Source: Geothrix fuzhouensis (GTDB lineage Bacteria; Acidobacteriota; Holophagae; Holophagales; Holophagaceae). From it: a stretch of DNA of 64,000 nt. Location of the stretch: assembly GCF_024609325.1 (NCBI RefSeq), contig NZ_JANHMQ010000001.1, positions 1-64,000 of the forward strand, read 5' to 3'. A program made the position numbers and the translations under genes. Positions 48,536 through 58,400 of this stretch are shown in pieces (the first letter of the stretch is position 1; each line of letters begins with the position of its first letter). Below the pieces are notes generated by a model. It saw only the letters and a program-made list of their open reading frames with translations, was not told where the DNA came from and ran no database searches.

Positions 48536-49603
48536 ATGTTCAAACGTTCCACCCTGCTGTCGATCGCCCTCGCGTGTGTCGCGAGTGCGATGGCGCCTCT
48601 GTCCGCGCAGAAGCCCGCCACCCCTCCCGTGGCACAGGACGAGGTGCTGGCCTGGCCCGCTCCCCCAGCTCCCGCCCGCATCAAGTGGGTGGCCGAGTAC
48701 CGCAACGCCTTCGATGTGGGCGCCAAAAAGAAACGGAGCTTTCTCGATCGCCTGGCCGGCAAGTCCGAGGATGTGATCTGGCTGCAACGCCCCCTCAGCG
48801 TCGCGGTCGATGACAAGGGCGTGATTTTCGTTGGCGACTACAACCTGGGCGTCATCGCCATGGATCCCGCGAACAAGAAAATTTGGGCGTTCTCTGCCGT
48901 CAGTGGCTCTGTGCTGACCACACCCACGGGGCTGGCGGCGGATTCCAAGTTCGTGTTCGCGACAAGCGCCAATACGAGCCAAGTGGTGATCTTCGACAAA
49001 GAGGGACGTCAACTCAGCGCACTGGGGAAGGCGGACGGCATCAAGCGCCCGGTGGGACTGGCCGTGGATGAGGCTCGAAACCTGCTGGTGGTGGTGAATG
49101 GAGACGAGCACGCCGTACGCCTCTACAACCGGAGCCTCAAGCTCCTCAAGACGATCGGCAGCCGTGGGAGCGAGGAGGGCCAGTTCAACTTCCCCACCTA
49201 TGTCTGCATGGTGGCCGGTGTCGGCTTCGCGGTGGTGGACTCGGGCAACTTCCGTGTCCAGCTCTTCGACTTCAATGGCCGGTTCCTCCGGGCCTTCGGC
49301 CAGGTAGGTGACATGGCGGGCCAGTTCGCCCGGCCCAAGGGCATTGCGGTGGATCCCGACGGCCAGCTCTACGTGGTGGACGGCGCTTTCAACAACTTCC
49401 AGATCTTCAACCAGGAGGGCCGCCTCCTCACCTTCGTCGGTCAGGGCGGGGTGCGCAAAGGCCAGTTCCAGGTGCCCAATGGCATCGCCATCGATGCCAG
49501 CGGAGCGATCTACGTGGCGGATCAGATCAACCACCGCATCCAGAAGTTCCAGTATTTGCGAGAGGAAAAGGAGGCACCCGCCTCCCATCCCACCCCGCAA
49601 TAG
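48536..49603 (+). CDS. NHL-repeat beta-propeller protein
   Basis: A 355-residue exported protein (signal LLSIALACVASAMAPLSAQ). NHL blades include LQRPLSVAVDDKGVIFVGDY, IKRPVGLAVDEARNLLVV, FARPKGIAVDPDGQLYVVD and FQVPNGIAIDASGAIYVADQ. It leads the rightward unit, facing the NHL gene of the leftward unit, with which it shares the blade type though not the C-terminal domain. It probably serves the porin-cytochrome complex. ATG 48536 follows GAGG and begins the signal peptide correctly. Confidence 0.88.
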   Translation: MFKRSTLLSIALACVASAMAPLSAQKPATPPVAQDEVLAWPAPPAPARIKWVAEYRNAFDVGAKKKRSFLDRLAGKSEDVIWLQRPLSVAVDDKGVIFVGDYNLGVIAMDPANKKIWAFSAVSGSVLTTPTGLAADSKFVFATSANTSQVVIFDKEGRQLSALGKADGIKRPVGLAVDEARNLLVVVNGDEHAVRLYNRSLKLLKTIGSRGSEEGQFNFPTYVCMVAGVGFAVVDSGNFRVQLFDFNGRFLRAFGQVGDMAGQFARPKGIAVDPDGQLYVVDGAFNNFQIFNQEGRLLTFVGQGGVRKGQFQVPNGIAIDASGAIYVADQINHRIQKFQYLREEKEAPASHPTPQ

Positions 49604-49624
49604 CAGCACCCTGCTGCTTTTCTC
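49602..49624 (+). terminator. weak hairpin at the NHL gene stop
   Basis: AGCAGC (49602-49607) and GCTGCT (49613-49618) form a six-base stem with loop ACCCT, followed by TTTCTCT. It begins in the stop codon of the NHL gene. It may reduce read-through to the cytochrome genes rather than stop it. Confidence 0.45.
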
Positions 49625-49661
49625 TCCACTCCCCCCCCCCAACCCACCTACGAGGTGAACC

Positions 49662-50306
49662 ATGAAGTCCCTTCTCGTCGTTCTGCTGGCCGCCGGCTCC
49701 CTGAGCCTGTCGGCGGGCATCATCGGCACCAAGCACGACCTGAGCACTAACGCTCTCGCCGGCCAGGGTCACACCAATACGACTCAGGTCTGCGTGTTCT
49801 GCCACACCCCCCACAACGCGGCTGCCACCCAGCTCGCGCCCCTGTGGAACCGGAAGTTCGCGGGCACCACCCCGACCTTCACCCTCTACAGCAGCGCGAC
49901 CCTGACCTCCACCCCCACGCAGCCCACCGGGGCCAGCTTGGCCTGCTTCACCTGCCATGACGGCACGACCTCCGTGGGCAACCTCATCAACATGCCCTCC
50001 GACACGGCGACCTTCACCTACACGGCCGGCGGTAATGTAAGCAACCTCGGTGTACTCAGCGGGGCTCCCGCTCTTGGCACGGATCTGTCCAATGACCACC
50101 CCGTGTCCATGACTTACCCCACCAAGACAGGCCTTGTGGTTCCGACCGTAAGTGGCACGACGTCCAACGTCGGCGGGCTCCCCCTCTTCACCAACAAGGT
50201 TGAGTGCGCCAGCTGCCACGACGTGCACAGCAACGCGATCGCCACGCCCTTCCTGCGCGCGTCCATGACCAATTCCGCACTCTGCACCACCTGCCACATC
50301 AAGTAA
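49662..50306 (+). CDS. tetraheme c-type cytochrome (cytochrome c3-like)
   Basis: A 214-residue exported protein with four CXXCH sites: CVFCH, CFTCH, CASCH and CTTCH. The signal peptide is MKSLLVVLLAAGSLSLSA. Its build closely matches the gene at 58906: CVFCHTPHN, ACFTCHDGTTSVGNL, TDLSNDHPVSMTY and ECASCHDVH, then a final CxxCHxK. It is probably a periplasmic shuttle feeding the outer-membrane conduit encoded next. A GC-rich hairpin with a T-run follows the gene. Confidence 0.92.
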   Translation: MKSLLVVLLAAGSLSLSAGIIGTKHDLSTNALAGQGHTNTTQVCVFCHTPHNAAATQLAPLWNRKFAGTTPTFTLYSSATLTSTPTQPTGASLACFTCHDGTTSVGNLINMPSDTATFTYTAGGNVSNLGVLSGAPALGTDLSNDHPVSMTYPTKTGLVVPTVSGTTSNVGGLPLFTNKVECASCHDVHSNAIATPFLRASMTNSALCTTCHIK

Positions 50307-50331
50307 GCCAGGCACCACGACACGCATGACA

Positions 50332-50368
50332 AGCGGGGGGTGGTTCCACCCGCCCCCTGCCTTTTTTT
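50332..50368 (+). terminator. hairpin with T-run between tetraheme and barrel genes
   Basis: GCGGGGGGTGG and CCACCCGCCCCC make an imperfect stem, followed by seven T residues at 50362-50368. It lies 25 bases after the cytochrome stop and just before the barrel gene, so partial termination could set cytochrome above barrel expression. Confidence 0.5.
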
Positions 50369-50393
50369 GGGCCTCCTTTCCCGAAGGTCTGCC

Positions 50394-52172
50394 GTGAGGT
50401 TTGGAACATTCACATTGCTCCTCGTGAGCGCGGCTACCGCCGTGCAGGCTGAGGACTGCCCGTTGGTACTGAATCAACGGTTCCAGCTCCGCTACAACCA
50501 ATGGCAATCCAGCCAGATGGCCACCACTTCCACCACCCAGGCCATCTATGAGGTGGAGGCGGGCATCCCCATCTTCACGTACCGTCTCGGTGCCCTGGCT
50601 CTGAATGGGGCGGTGGAGTACAACCGCCTGGCCTACAGCAACGAATCGGGTGCTGAGATCGGCCTGAACCGCTATGGCGCCCGCATCAGCCTGTTCCCCT
50701 ACCGCCCGGTCCACCTCTACCTGGACTATCAGCACACCCAATCTCCGGATCTGCTGGGCTCCGGCTCACTAAAGGGTGAGACATGGGGAGCCGGCCTCCG
50801 CTATGCCAACCGAATTCTCGGGGATGTCTTCCTCACCTACCGCCATGGGGAGGCCCGGCTGGAAGGGGGCGCCACGCCGAATGCCTATCGGGATGAATGG
50901 GCCCAGTGGAAGCTGGAGACTCACCATCGCTTCGCTCAGACCCAGGTTGATTTCGAGGCCCTCCGTCAGGATTACGCACCCCTAGGTACGCCCGCCTGGC
51001 GGTACACCACCCTGAACTTGGACACGAGCACCTTCCTCGCCCGCGACTGGAAACTCCGCACGCGAGCCCAGGCGCAGGAATCCGGGGCCAGCCGCTGGTC
51101 TAATTTCAGTGCTTCGCTCTACGGGCCGATCAGCGGCGCCTGGCACTCCCTGACCAATGTTTCCACTGACGCCACCGCGACAGGATCCGTTCGCACGGCC
51201 ACCAGCTTCACCTCGGAATCCCTGGTGTACGAAAGCGGTCGATGGTACTCCCATGCCACAGGGAGCTACGGCGGAGCTGATACGCCGGCCCAGGAGCGGA
51301 GCGAGCGCACCAGTTCTCTTCTGATGGGGGGCTCCTACACCCTGAATCCGGAATGGCGACTCCATGGAGACGCGGGTCTGTCGTATTTCCAGAGGTCCCT
51401 CGTTACCCAGGACGACTCCAAAAGCATCAGCTCTCTGAACCTGGGCATCGCCCGGGGAGGCGATGTGCCCGAGTTGATCCGTCATAGCCTTTTCTTCCTC
51501 AGCGATTGGAACTTCGACCGGAAGATGCGCGAGGAGTATCCCCCAGACTTCGTGCCCACCGAGCTGGCCCAGGAACTGCTGCGGCGCCGCATGCGCCAGA
51601 CCGGCAGCTTCGGGTTCACCGCAGACCTATGGCGTATGAGTGACAGCAGTACCGAAGGGACTTTGGACTGGGCCCGCGTCACTGGCCAGGTCCAGACCCG
51701 AAGTGATCTGGCTTTCTACCTGATGGGCGATTTCAAACACGACAAGGGCCTGACCCAGCCCGGTCTGGATCTGCGCAGCACTGACCTGCAGGTGAATGGT
51801 TCCTACCGGATGGGGCCTACCACGTTGACTGCCTCCCTGGGTTACAGCGATGGCTACCAAAGCCAGACCGCAGTCTCGGCCACGAATCCCGCGCCCTTCG
51901 TGGGGAACCAAGTCGGCCTGAGCCGACACTACTCGGCGGGTGCAACGACCCGGCTCTGGAGGGTGCCGGTCGGCGCACTGCTCCTGCGGTACGATGCGTC
52001 CATGAATCCTTCCACCACCACTCTTTCCGCCTGGGCGGACCTGAGCTTCCGCCAGGTTTCTCTCCGGGTCCGGTACCAGACATCCCGCACCGACGGCGGC
52101 TTCCGCAACGACAGCATCAACGTGGATCTGCTGCGTTGGTTCGATACCATCTGCGTGAGGAACTGGCGATGA
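50394..52172 (+). CDS. outer-membrane beta-barrel protein of the porin-cytochrome conduit
   Basis: A 592-residue protein with a signal peptide (FGTFTLLLVSAATAVQA) and, after it, long runs of alternating polar and aromatic residues typical of outer-membrane strands (LNGAVEYNRLAYS, LYLDYQHTQSPDL, VFLTYRHGEARLEG, SLRVRYQTSRT). A plug-like heme-binding part is not obvious. Length and composition match MtrB/PioB-type barrels which hold a cytochrome through the outer membrane. It lies between a tetraheme and a 7-8-heme cytochrome, with an ATGA overlap to the latter. GTG 50394 is used as start, with AAGG seven bases upstream. Confidence 0.8.
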   Translation: MRFGTFTLLLVSAATAVQAEDCPLVLNQRFQLRYNQWQSSQMATTSTTQAIYEVEAGIPIFTYRLGALALNGAVEYNRLAYSNESGAEIGLNRYGARISLFPYRPVHLYLDYQHTQSPDLLGSGSLKGETWGAGLRYANRILGDVFLTYRHGEARLEGGATPNAYRDEWAQWKLETHHRFAQTQVDFEALRQDYAPLGTPAWRYTTLNLDTSTFLARDWKLRTRAQAQESGASRWSNFSASLYGPISGAWHSLTNVSTDATATGSVRTATSFTSESLVYESGRWYSHATGSYGGADTPAQERSERTSSLLMGGSYTLNPEWRLHGDAGLSYFQRSLVTQDDSKSISSLNLGIARGGDVPELIRHSLFFLSDWNFDRKMREEYPPDFVPTELAQELLRRRMRQTGSFGFTADLWRMSDSSTEGTLDWARVTGQVQTRSDLAFYLMGDFKHDKGLTQPGLDLRSTDLQVNGSYRMGPTTLTASLGYSDGYQSQTAVSATNPAPFVGNQVGLSRHYSAGATTRLWRVPVGALLLRYDASMNPSTTTLSAWADLSFRQVSLRVRYQTSRTDGGFRNDSINVDLLRWFDTICVRNWR

Positions 52173-53392
52173 GGCAGGATCTCCTGTTCAAACGGATCCA
52201 GAGCCTCGCCGTGGGCCTGGCGATGGGTCTGGTGATGAATTCGACACGGGCCCAGACCCGGCCTGCGACCCCGGTGCTGGCCAAGGTGCCCACCAAGAGC
52301 GGGATTCCGATGACCCACGGAACTTGCGTCATCTGTCATAAGAATCACCACGCGAGCTCAAGCGCCATTCTGAAACTCTCCCGTGCGGCGGCGGATCGGC
52401 TCTGTCTGTCCTGTCACGAGGGCATGAATGGCGCGCCCAGCGCCGATTTCGCACCCAAACTCCCCGCATGGAGTGGCCAGGGCTCGGGTCACATGGCGGG
52501 GCGCTTCAGCTCCCGCCGAGCCGAGACTTACGCCCGAACGATTCCGGCCGGCCAATCCAGGGTGATCCGCCTGATCCAGGATTGCTCCGGCTGCCACGAC
52601 CCCCACGGCAAAGAACGCGGCAAACTCCGCATGACCGCCTTTGATACCCGGGGCCAACTTCTGGATCGCCGACCCCAATCAGTGGCCGAGGTCTGCTTCG
52701 GGTGCCACGCGGGTTCGGAGGCGGCTCCCCTCACCTCCGGCAATCCGGATATGGGCCAACTGTTCGGCAAGGGTGTGTCCTCGGCCCATCGTATCGGAGC
52801 CACCGCGGCAGGTCGCCCAGAGCTCCCCAGTCTGCGCACTTCGGCATTCCAAGGGCGGCTAGACTGCACATCCTGCCATGACAACCCCGACCCGGCCGGC
52901 GCCCGGGGGCCGCACGTCTCGACCAACGCAGCCCTCCTGAAAGCGTCTTTCGGCCATGAGAAGGATATGGGCCGCCTGGGCGACCGGGTTAACGAGCTCT
53001 GCTTCCTCTGCCACGACAAGCAGTCCATCCTCGGCAATCAGTCCTTTGCCTTCCACAGTCAGCACATGGCGGGTTTCACGGGCGGAAGCCCCTCCGCCGC
53101 TGGTTCCACCCAGCCCGTTTCCGAAGCGGCGGCGGCGCTGGGGATCCGTTCCCCCCGGGACTTCCGGCCAGGACGAAGTGGGGCCTTCCAGCCTGGCTAC
53201 GGCGAGCCCACCACCTGTGCCACCTGCCACAACTCCCATGGATCCTTGCGACAATCCTCCCTGATCGAGTTCGACCGGTCCGTCGTGAGCCCCTCCTCCG
53301 TGGGCGGGCCGTCTTTCCAGCGATCCGGCCTCGGCCACGGCACCTGCACCCTCAGCTGCCATGGCTACGACCACGTGCAAACGCGCTATTGA
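52169..53392 (+). CDS. 7-8-heme c-type cytochrome, conduit partner
   Basis: A 407-residue exported cytochrome (signal LAVGLAMGLVMNSTRAQ). Seven canonical sites are present: CVICH, CLSCH, CSGCH, CFGCH, CTSCH, CFLCH and CATCH. An eighth site near the C-terminus reads CTLSCH, a CX3CH variant, followed by GYDHVQTRY. There is no lipobox. The start overlaps the barrel gene stop (ATGA), so the barrel and the cytochrome are translated together; it is probably the cytochrome inserted in or docked to the barrel. Confidence 0.92.
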   Translation: MRQDLLFKRIQSLAVGLAMGLVMNSTRAQTRPATPVLAKVPTKSGIPMTHGTCVICHKNHHASSSAILKLSRAAADRLCLSCHEGMNGAPSADFAPKLPAWSGQGSGHMAGRFSSRRAETYARTIPAGQSRVIRLIQDCSGCHDPHGKERGKLRMTAFDTRGQLLDRRPQSVAEVCFGCHAGSEAAPLTSGNPDMGQLFGKGVSSAHRIGATAAGRPELPSLRTSAFQGRLDCTSCHDNPDPAGARGPHVSTNAALLKASFGHEKDMGRLGDRVNELCFLCHDKQSILGNQSFAFHSQHMAGFTGGSPSAAGSTQPVSEAAAALGIRSPRDFRPGRSGAFQPGYGEPTTCATCHNSHGSLRQSSLIEFDRSVVSPSSVGGPSFQRSGLGHGTCTLSCHGYDHVQTRY

Positions 53393-53427
53393 CCTGTCTG
53401 CCCCGACGCCTGTCCCAGGAGCCTTCC

Positions 53428-54984
53428 ATGCATGACGCTTCCCTTTCGCGGAACGGCTTCCCACGGATTGGAATGGTGACCCTACTCGGGGCTCTGGCTC
53501 TGGGTTTCCCGATCCAGGCCGCGCCCGCCAAGCGTCCGATCCGCGCTGCAGAACCTGCGGCGGAGCGCCTGAAAGTGATTATGGCGGTGGAGTCAGGGCT
53601 TTCCCCGGAAGCCGCCAAGGCCCGGATCGTCCGCTTGGAGAGGGCCTGGACCCGGGCCGGGGCGAAGGGACTCCTGAAGGCCCCCGAATGGCAGGAGAGC
53701 CGCCAGGAGGGTCGCCAGGCCGTGCTGGGGAAGGCCTACCTGGGCTCCCGGCCGGGGCATTCGGCCATGACGGAGGACCAGGTGCGCGCCGCATTCCTGG
53801 CTCAGGGCGAGGAGCGCCGGGTGTCGCATGTGCTGTGCAAGACGCAGGAGGACGCCGAGGCAGCCTTGAAGCGGATCCAGGGTGGGGAGGCCTTCGAGAA
53901 GGTGGCGACTGAGGTCTCCACCGATCCCAGCGCAGCCAGGAACCACGGCGACCTGGGCTGGATCCGCCAGAAGCAGCTGGTGGCTGCCTTCGGGGATCCA
54001 GTGTTTGCCGTGCCGGTCGGCGCGCTAGTGGGCCCGGTGAAGAGCGAGTTCGGGTGGCACCTGGCCAAGATCTGGGAAGCCCGGCACAAGACGGCCGCGG
54101 ACTTCGCCGCAGAGCGTGACGGACTCATGAAGGCTGCCGCTGTCACCCAGCTGAAGGTGAAGCGGGATGCGGCCCTGGAAACACTTCGGCTTCGCTATCC
54201 CCTCGTCCCGGATATGGACGTGCTGGGGGCAGACCGGACCACTGAGACTCTGCCCGGTGATGACAAGAAGGTGGCAGGCCGGGTGGCCGGCACGGCCATC
54301 AGCCTCCGGACCCTGAAACGACATCTGGTCGACATTCTCAAGACCATGGGCCAGAGCCACTCACTCGGGGCCGCCACGAAGGCCAGTTTCATGGAGGGGC
54401 TGGCGGACCAGATCCGCCTGGCCGCTGCCGCCCGGCGACAAGGGCTGGACCGGCGTCCCGAAGTGCGGGCCGCCCTCTGGCTGGACGAGCGGGAACGGGC
54501 CTACGCCAGGTATGCAGAAGCCTTCCTCGCGGAAGCGAAAGTGCCCGAAGCCGAGCTGGAGCGTCATCACCAGGCTTTCCCAGACCGGTTCAGGCAAATC
54601 GGCTCACTGCGCCTGCAGGTGCTGGTGGCCGATTCCGAAGATCGTGTGAATGCGGCCCTGAACCAGGTACGCATGGGACTGCCATGGGGGGCCGCGGTGG
54701 CGCAGTTCGGCAGCGCCGAGGCCACAGGCAACCCCGAGCCCGGCTGGGTGGAGGTGGCTTCGCTCAAGACCCTGGTGCCGCCCACGCTGATGCAGCCCCT
54801 CCTGGCGGGCCCCCTGGGACAGCCTGTGGGCCCCATGCTGGGACCCGACGGCTACATGATCTTCAACGTCCTGGAACGGCGCCCCGGTCCTGTGTTGCCT
54901 CTGGCTGAGTGCCGGGACGCGGTGCGGACGGATTACCTCAAGGCGCGCGGCCAGGTCCTGGTGGACCAGAGCCTGGAGGACTGA
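53428..54984 (+). CDS. PpiC/SurA-like peptidyl-prolyl isomerase, periplasmic chaperone
   Basis: A 518-residue exported protein. One parvulin domain is clear (RRVSHVLCKTQEDAEAALKRIQGGEAF, then GDLGWIRQKQLVAAFGDPVF and SEFGWHLAKIWEARH), and a second, degenerate one lies in the C-terminal half (LRLQVLVADSEDRVNAALNQVRMG, EPGWVEVASLKTLVPP). Between them is a helical region with basic and acidic repeats, as in SurA-type chaperones. It probably assists folding of the barrel or of apocytochromes. It is the last gene of the rightward unit. AGGAG lies seven bases before ATG 53428. Confidence 0.85.
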   Translation: MHDASLSRNGFPRIGMVTLLGALALGFPIQAAPAKRPIRAAEPAAERLKVIMAVESGLSPEAAKARIVRLERAWTRAGAKGLLKAPEWQESRQEGRQAVLGKAYLGSRPGHSAMTEDQVRAAFLAQGEERRVSHVLCKTQEDAEAALKRIQGGEAFEKVATEVSTDPSAARNHGDLGWIRQKQLVAAFGDPVFAVPVGALVGPVKSEFGWHLAKIWEARHKTAADFAAERDGLMKAAAVTQLKVKRDAALETLRLRYPLVPDMDVLGADRTTETLPGDDKKVAGRVAGTAISLRTLKRHLVDILKTMGQSHSLGAATKASFMEGLADQIRLAAAARRQGLDRRPEVRAALWLDERERAYARYAEAFLAEAKVPEAELERHHQAFPDRFRQIGSLRLQVLVADSEDRVNAALNQVRMGLPWGAAVAQFGSAEATGNPEPGWVEVASLKTLVPPTLMQPLLAGPLGQPVGPMLGPDGYMIFNVLERRPGPVLPLAECRDAVRTDYLKARGQVLVDQSLED

Positions 54985-55029
54985 TCCCGACTCGCTTTCA
55001 ACGGTCAAGGTTCCACCACCTGACGGATC

Positions 55030-55402
55030 CTAGCTATCGACCAGGTTCCACAGCCCCGGAATCGGCACCGCCCACATCCTGGGGCCAAAGGCTAGGATCT
55101 CTGCGCCCGTGGAGAGCACGACCCCGCGATGCAAGGCATCCCCCAGCGTCCCGGAGAGGCCCTGGAGGCCCTTGAAGTCTTTCGGCTGGCAAACCTGGCT
55201 TCACTTCCAGGCCCACCACGCGCCTATCGGTCCGCTCCAGCAAGAAGTCCACCTCCTGACCCGGAAGAGTCCGGTAGTGGGAGAGCCTGGCCCTATCCTG
55301 GGACAACCCAAGCAGCTTACGCACTTCCCCCGCGACGAAGGTCTCCATCAGGCCTCCCAGCAGGTCGGGATCCTTCTTCATCCGATCCTGATCGGCCCCC
55401 AC
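55030..55402 (-). pseudogene. decayed DUF4143 ATPase fragment
   Basis: The minus strand encodes the C-terminal part of a DUF4143 (AAA+-associated) protein: GGLMETFVAGEVRKLLG, HYRTLPGQEVDFLLERTDRRVVGLEVK in one frame, and then KGLQGLSGTLGDALHRGVVLS and FGPRMWAVPIPGLWNLVDS in the neighbouring frame. A single frameshift near 55195-55210 separates the two. The N-terminal ATPase part, about two thirds of the usual 400 residues, is missing. The remnant lies between the PpiC gene and the 42-heme cytochrome and shows that this junction has been rearranged. Confidence 0.75.
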
Positions 55403-55456
55403 CAGATGGGGCCGAGTTGGAGGAGCGCTTTCCTTGGGCGGACCGGTGGCGCTGGC

Positions 55457-58400
55457 CTACTTGTGGCAGGCGTCGCAGCCGGTGATGGCGAGCAGCTTTG
55501 GGTTCGTTGAGAAGTGGGGCTGGTGGCAGGAGAGGCAAGTGAGGGGTTTGCCGGTGGCCTTGACGGTGCGGCCTGAGGTCGGATGGTTGGCCACGGGGTG
55601 GCCGGCCTTCTTGTCCTTGTGGCAGCTCAGGCAGAGGGTCTGGACCTCGCCGCGGGGGAAGCCCTTGGCATCGCCGCCGTGGGCTGTGTGGCAGGTGGCG
55701 CAGAGGCCGTCCATCACGGGCTTGTGCTTGGAGACCGCCTTGTTGGCTTCATCCCGGAGGCCGTCATGGCACTGGAGGCAGAGGTCTTTGGGGTTGCCCG
55801 CCAGGAGTGAAGGCCGGCTGGAGGCGTGGGGCGTATGGCAGGCGGTGCACTCGCCGTTGGCCACAGGGGGATGGGGGAAGGCCTTCTTGGCAGCCGCGGC
55901 CACGCCATCGTGACAGTTGAAGCAGAGGCCAGGCATCGCCTCGTTGGTCGCGAACGGCTTGGACGAAGCGGCATCTGCGTGGCAGGTCGAACAATCGCCC
56001 TCGGCGACAGGTGGGTGTGCGGTGGTACGCAGCATGCCGGCCTGGTTCGAGCCGTGGGGATCGTGGCAGGTGGCGCAGTCCTTGGCCGTCACGGGGTAGC
56101 CCTTGTGGGCCTTCTTCAGGTCGCCGGCGTCGTGGCAGGTGACGCAAAGCTCTTCCACCGGCTGGAGGAGGCCCTTGGGGAGCTTGCCGGTATGGGCCGC
56201 ATGGCAGCTGAGGCACTCGCCGGAGGCGGCAGGTGGGTGGGCGTGCTTGGACTTGACGGCCGTGGCGATGGTGGTGTGGCAGGTGAGGCAGAGGTCGAGG
56301 GGCTTCTGCCGCAACAGGCGTTTCTCCTGGGTGTAGTGCGGCGCGTGGCATTCGCGACAGTTGCTGTCCAAGTACGGCTTGTGGCCCCAGCCATCTTTCG
56401 GTTGTTCAGGCTCCCCGTGGCAGGTGAGGCAGATCTGGCTCTGGGGCTTGTCGAGCAGGGCCTCGTTGCGGGAGGCGTGGGGGCGATGACAGGCGGTGCA
56501 TTCACCCGCCTGGAAGGGCTGGTGCTGGGTGGCGCCGGGCTTGGGCTCCAGGTCCACATGGCAGTTCTTGCAAAGTTGCGGTACAGGCTGCTCCAGACGG
56601 GGGGCACCGGGCGGCAGTTTGGCGCCAGGCACTGGGACCGTGTGGCAGTTGGCGCAGCTCTCGGTGAAGGGGGGGTGTGCGCCCTTCAGGATGAGGCCCT
56701 TCTTCTGCGAGGTATGGGGCTCGTGGCAGCCGAGGCAGTCCACCTTCTGGAGGGAACCGGTCAGGTGCTTCCGCTGCAGGGCCTCATCGGCCAGGTCGTG
56801 GCAGTTCGCGCAGGTCTCCTGGATCGTGGGGCCGGCGAGCATGGCCGGACCACTGCCGGAATGGGGGCTGTGACAGCTGCTGCACTGACCGTCGTTCACG
56901 GGGGAGTGGACCACCTGGAACCGGTCCTTCCGGGTGTGACAGACGTAGCAGCTATCGGGTTGTTCCCGCTTCAGAAGCGTGGCCTGGTCGCCGCCGTGGG
57001 GATCGTGGCAGGCGAGGCAGCCACCCTTGCCGGTGGCGGGCTTGTGTTTGGTGTCGCCCTTCAGCAGGCTGTCGTGGCATCCCGTGCAGAGCTTGTCCGT
57101 ATCGTCTTTCAGGAGCTTGGGGAGGCTGCCGCCGTGGGGGGTATGGCAGGCACTGCACTCGCCAAGCTTCACGGGCTCGTGGAGCACCTTCCGGTTCACG
57201 ATCTTCGCGTGGCAGGCTCCGCAGGCGGCGAGTTGGCCGCCCTTGATGAGCTTGGCGGACGCCGAGGCATGGGGCGTGTGGCACGCGAGGCACTGCCCCT
57301 TCTTCGCCGGGGCGTGGGGGATCTCGCCCTTTGCCACGCCCGCGTGGCAGGTGGTGCAGAGCGTCTCGGCGGGCTGCTTCAGGACGGGAGCCGTGGCAGT
57401 GGCGTGGGCTCCGTGGCAAACGAGACAGTCGCCCTGGGCGGCCGGCGCGTGCTGGCTCTTGCCCTTGACGAGATCCTCATGACAGGTGAGGCAGAGCCTC
57501 TTGGCTGGCGCGGTGAGGAGGGCCTTTTCTTCCGAGTCGTGAGGCCGGTGGCAGTCCATGCAGGCCCCGTCCCGGAAGGGAGGATGCATGGATTTGCCTT
57601 TGGCGAGGTCTGCGTGGCAGCCGGCGCACAGCTCCTTGGGCGGCGCCGTGAGGAGGCCCTTGGAATCCCCGGCGTGGGGCCGGTGGCAGGCGAGACACTT
57701 CCCTTCCTTCACCGGCTGATGCTGGACGCCGGGTCCGGGCAGGGGACCGTGGCAGTCCAGGCAGAGCTCCGGTACGGGCTTCGCCAGCTTCACAGCGCCG
57801 CCGGCGGCGGGCGCGTGGCAGTCGGCGCAGGAGCCCGGCGCGAAGGGGGCGTGCTGGCGATCGCGCAGTAGGCCCTTGGCCGCGCCGCCGTGGGGGTTGT
57901 GGCAGGTGGCGCAGGCCTCTGCTTTCAGGGGGAAGCCGCCGTGGGTCTTCGAGAGGCCGGCTACGTCGTGGCAGGTGTCGCACTGGCCCGGAACGCCCGC
58001 CTTCAGGAGGTTGCGCGTGGCGGAGGGATGGGGCTGATGGCAGGCCAGGCAGTCGTCCGTGGCCGGATGGGGATGGGCCGACGTGGTGCGGGCCTTGATG
58101 TCCGCGTGGCAGGAGAGGCAAAGCTCCTGCGCGTCCTTCCGGAGCAGGCGCTTCCGCCCCGTGTCGTGGGAGCCGTGGCAGGCGCCGCACTCGCCCTTGG
58201 ATTCGAAGCGGTGCGCCGGGCGCTCCTCGGCGGTCTGCTTGAAGCCCTTGTGGCAGATGGCGCAGAGAACTCTGCCGCCACCCTCGTGGAGCAGGTTGAC
58301 GTTCGCTGTGCCGTGGGGCTTGTGGCACCACTGGCATTTTCCGTCGAGGAGGGGCTTGTGGGCCGTGGTGGGAGAGGCGGCCTGGCGGACCTTGGGATGG

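Noticed and set aside
55826-57871. 681-codon plus-strand frame opposite the 42-heme gene
   Set aside because: Antisense to a gene with 42 heme sites; the repeated peptide pattern simply mirrors the repeated heme motifs.
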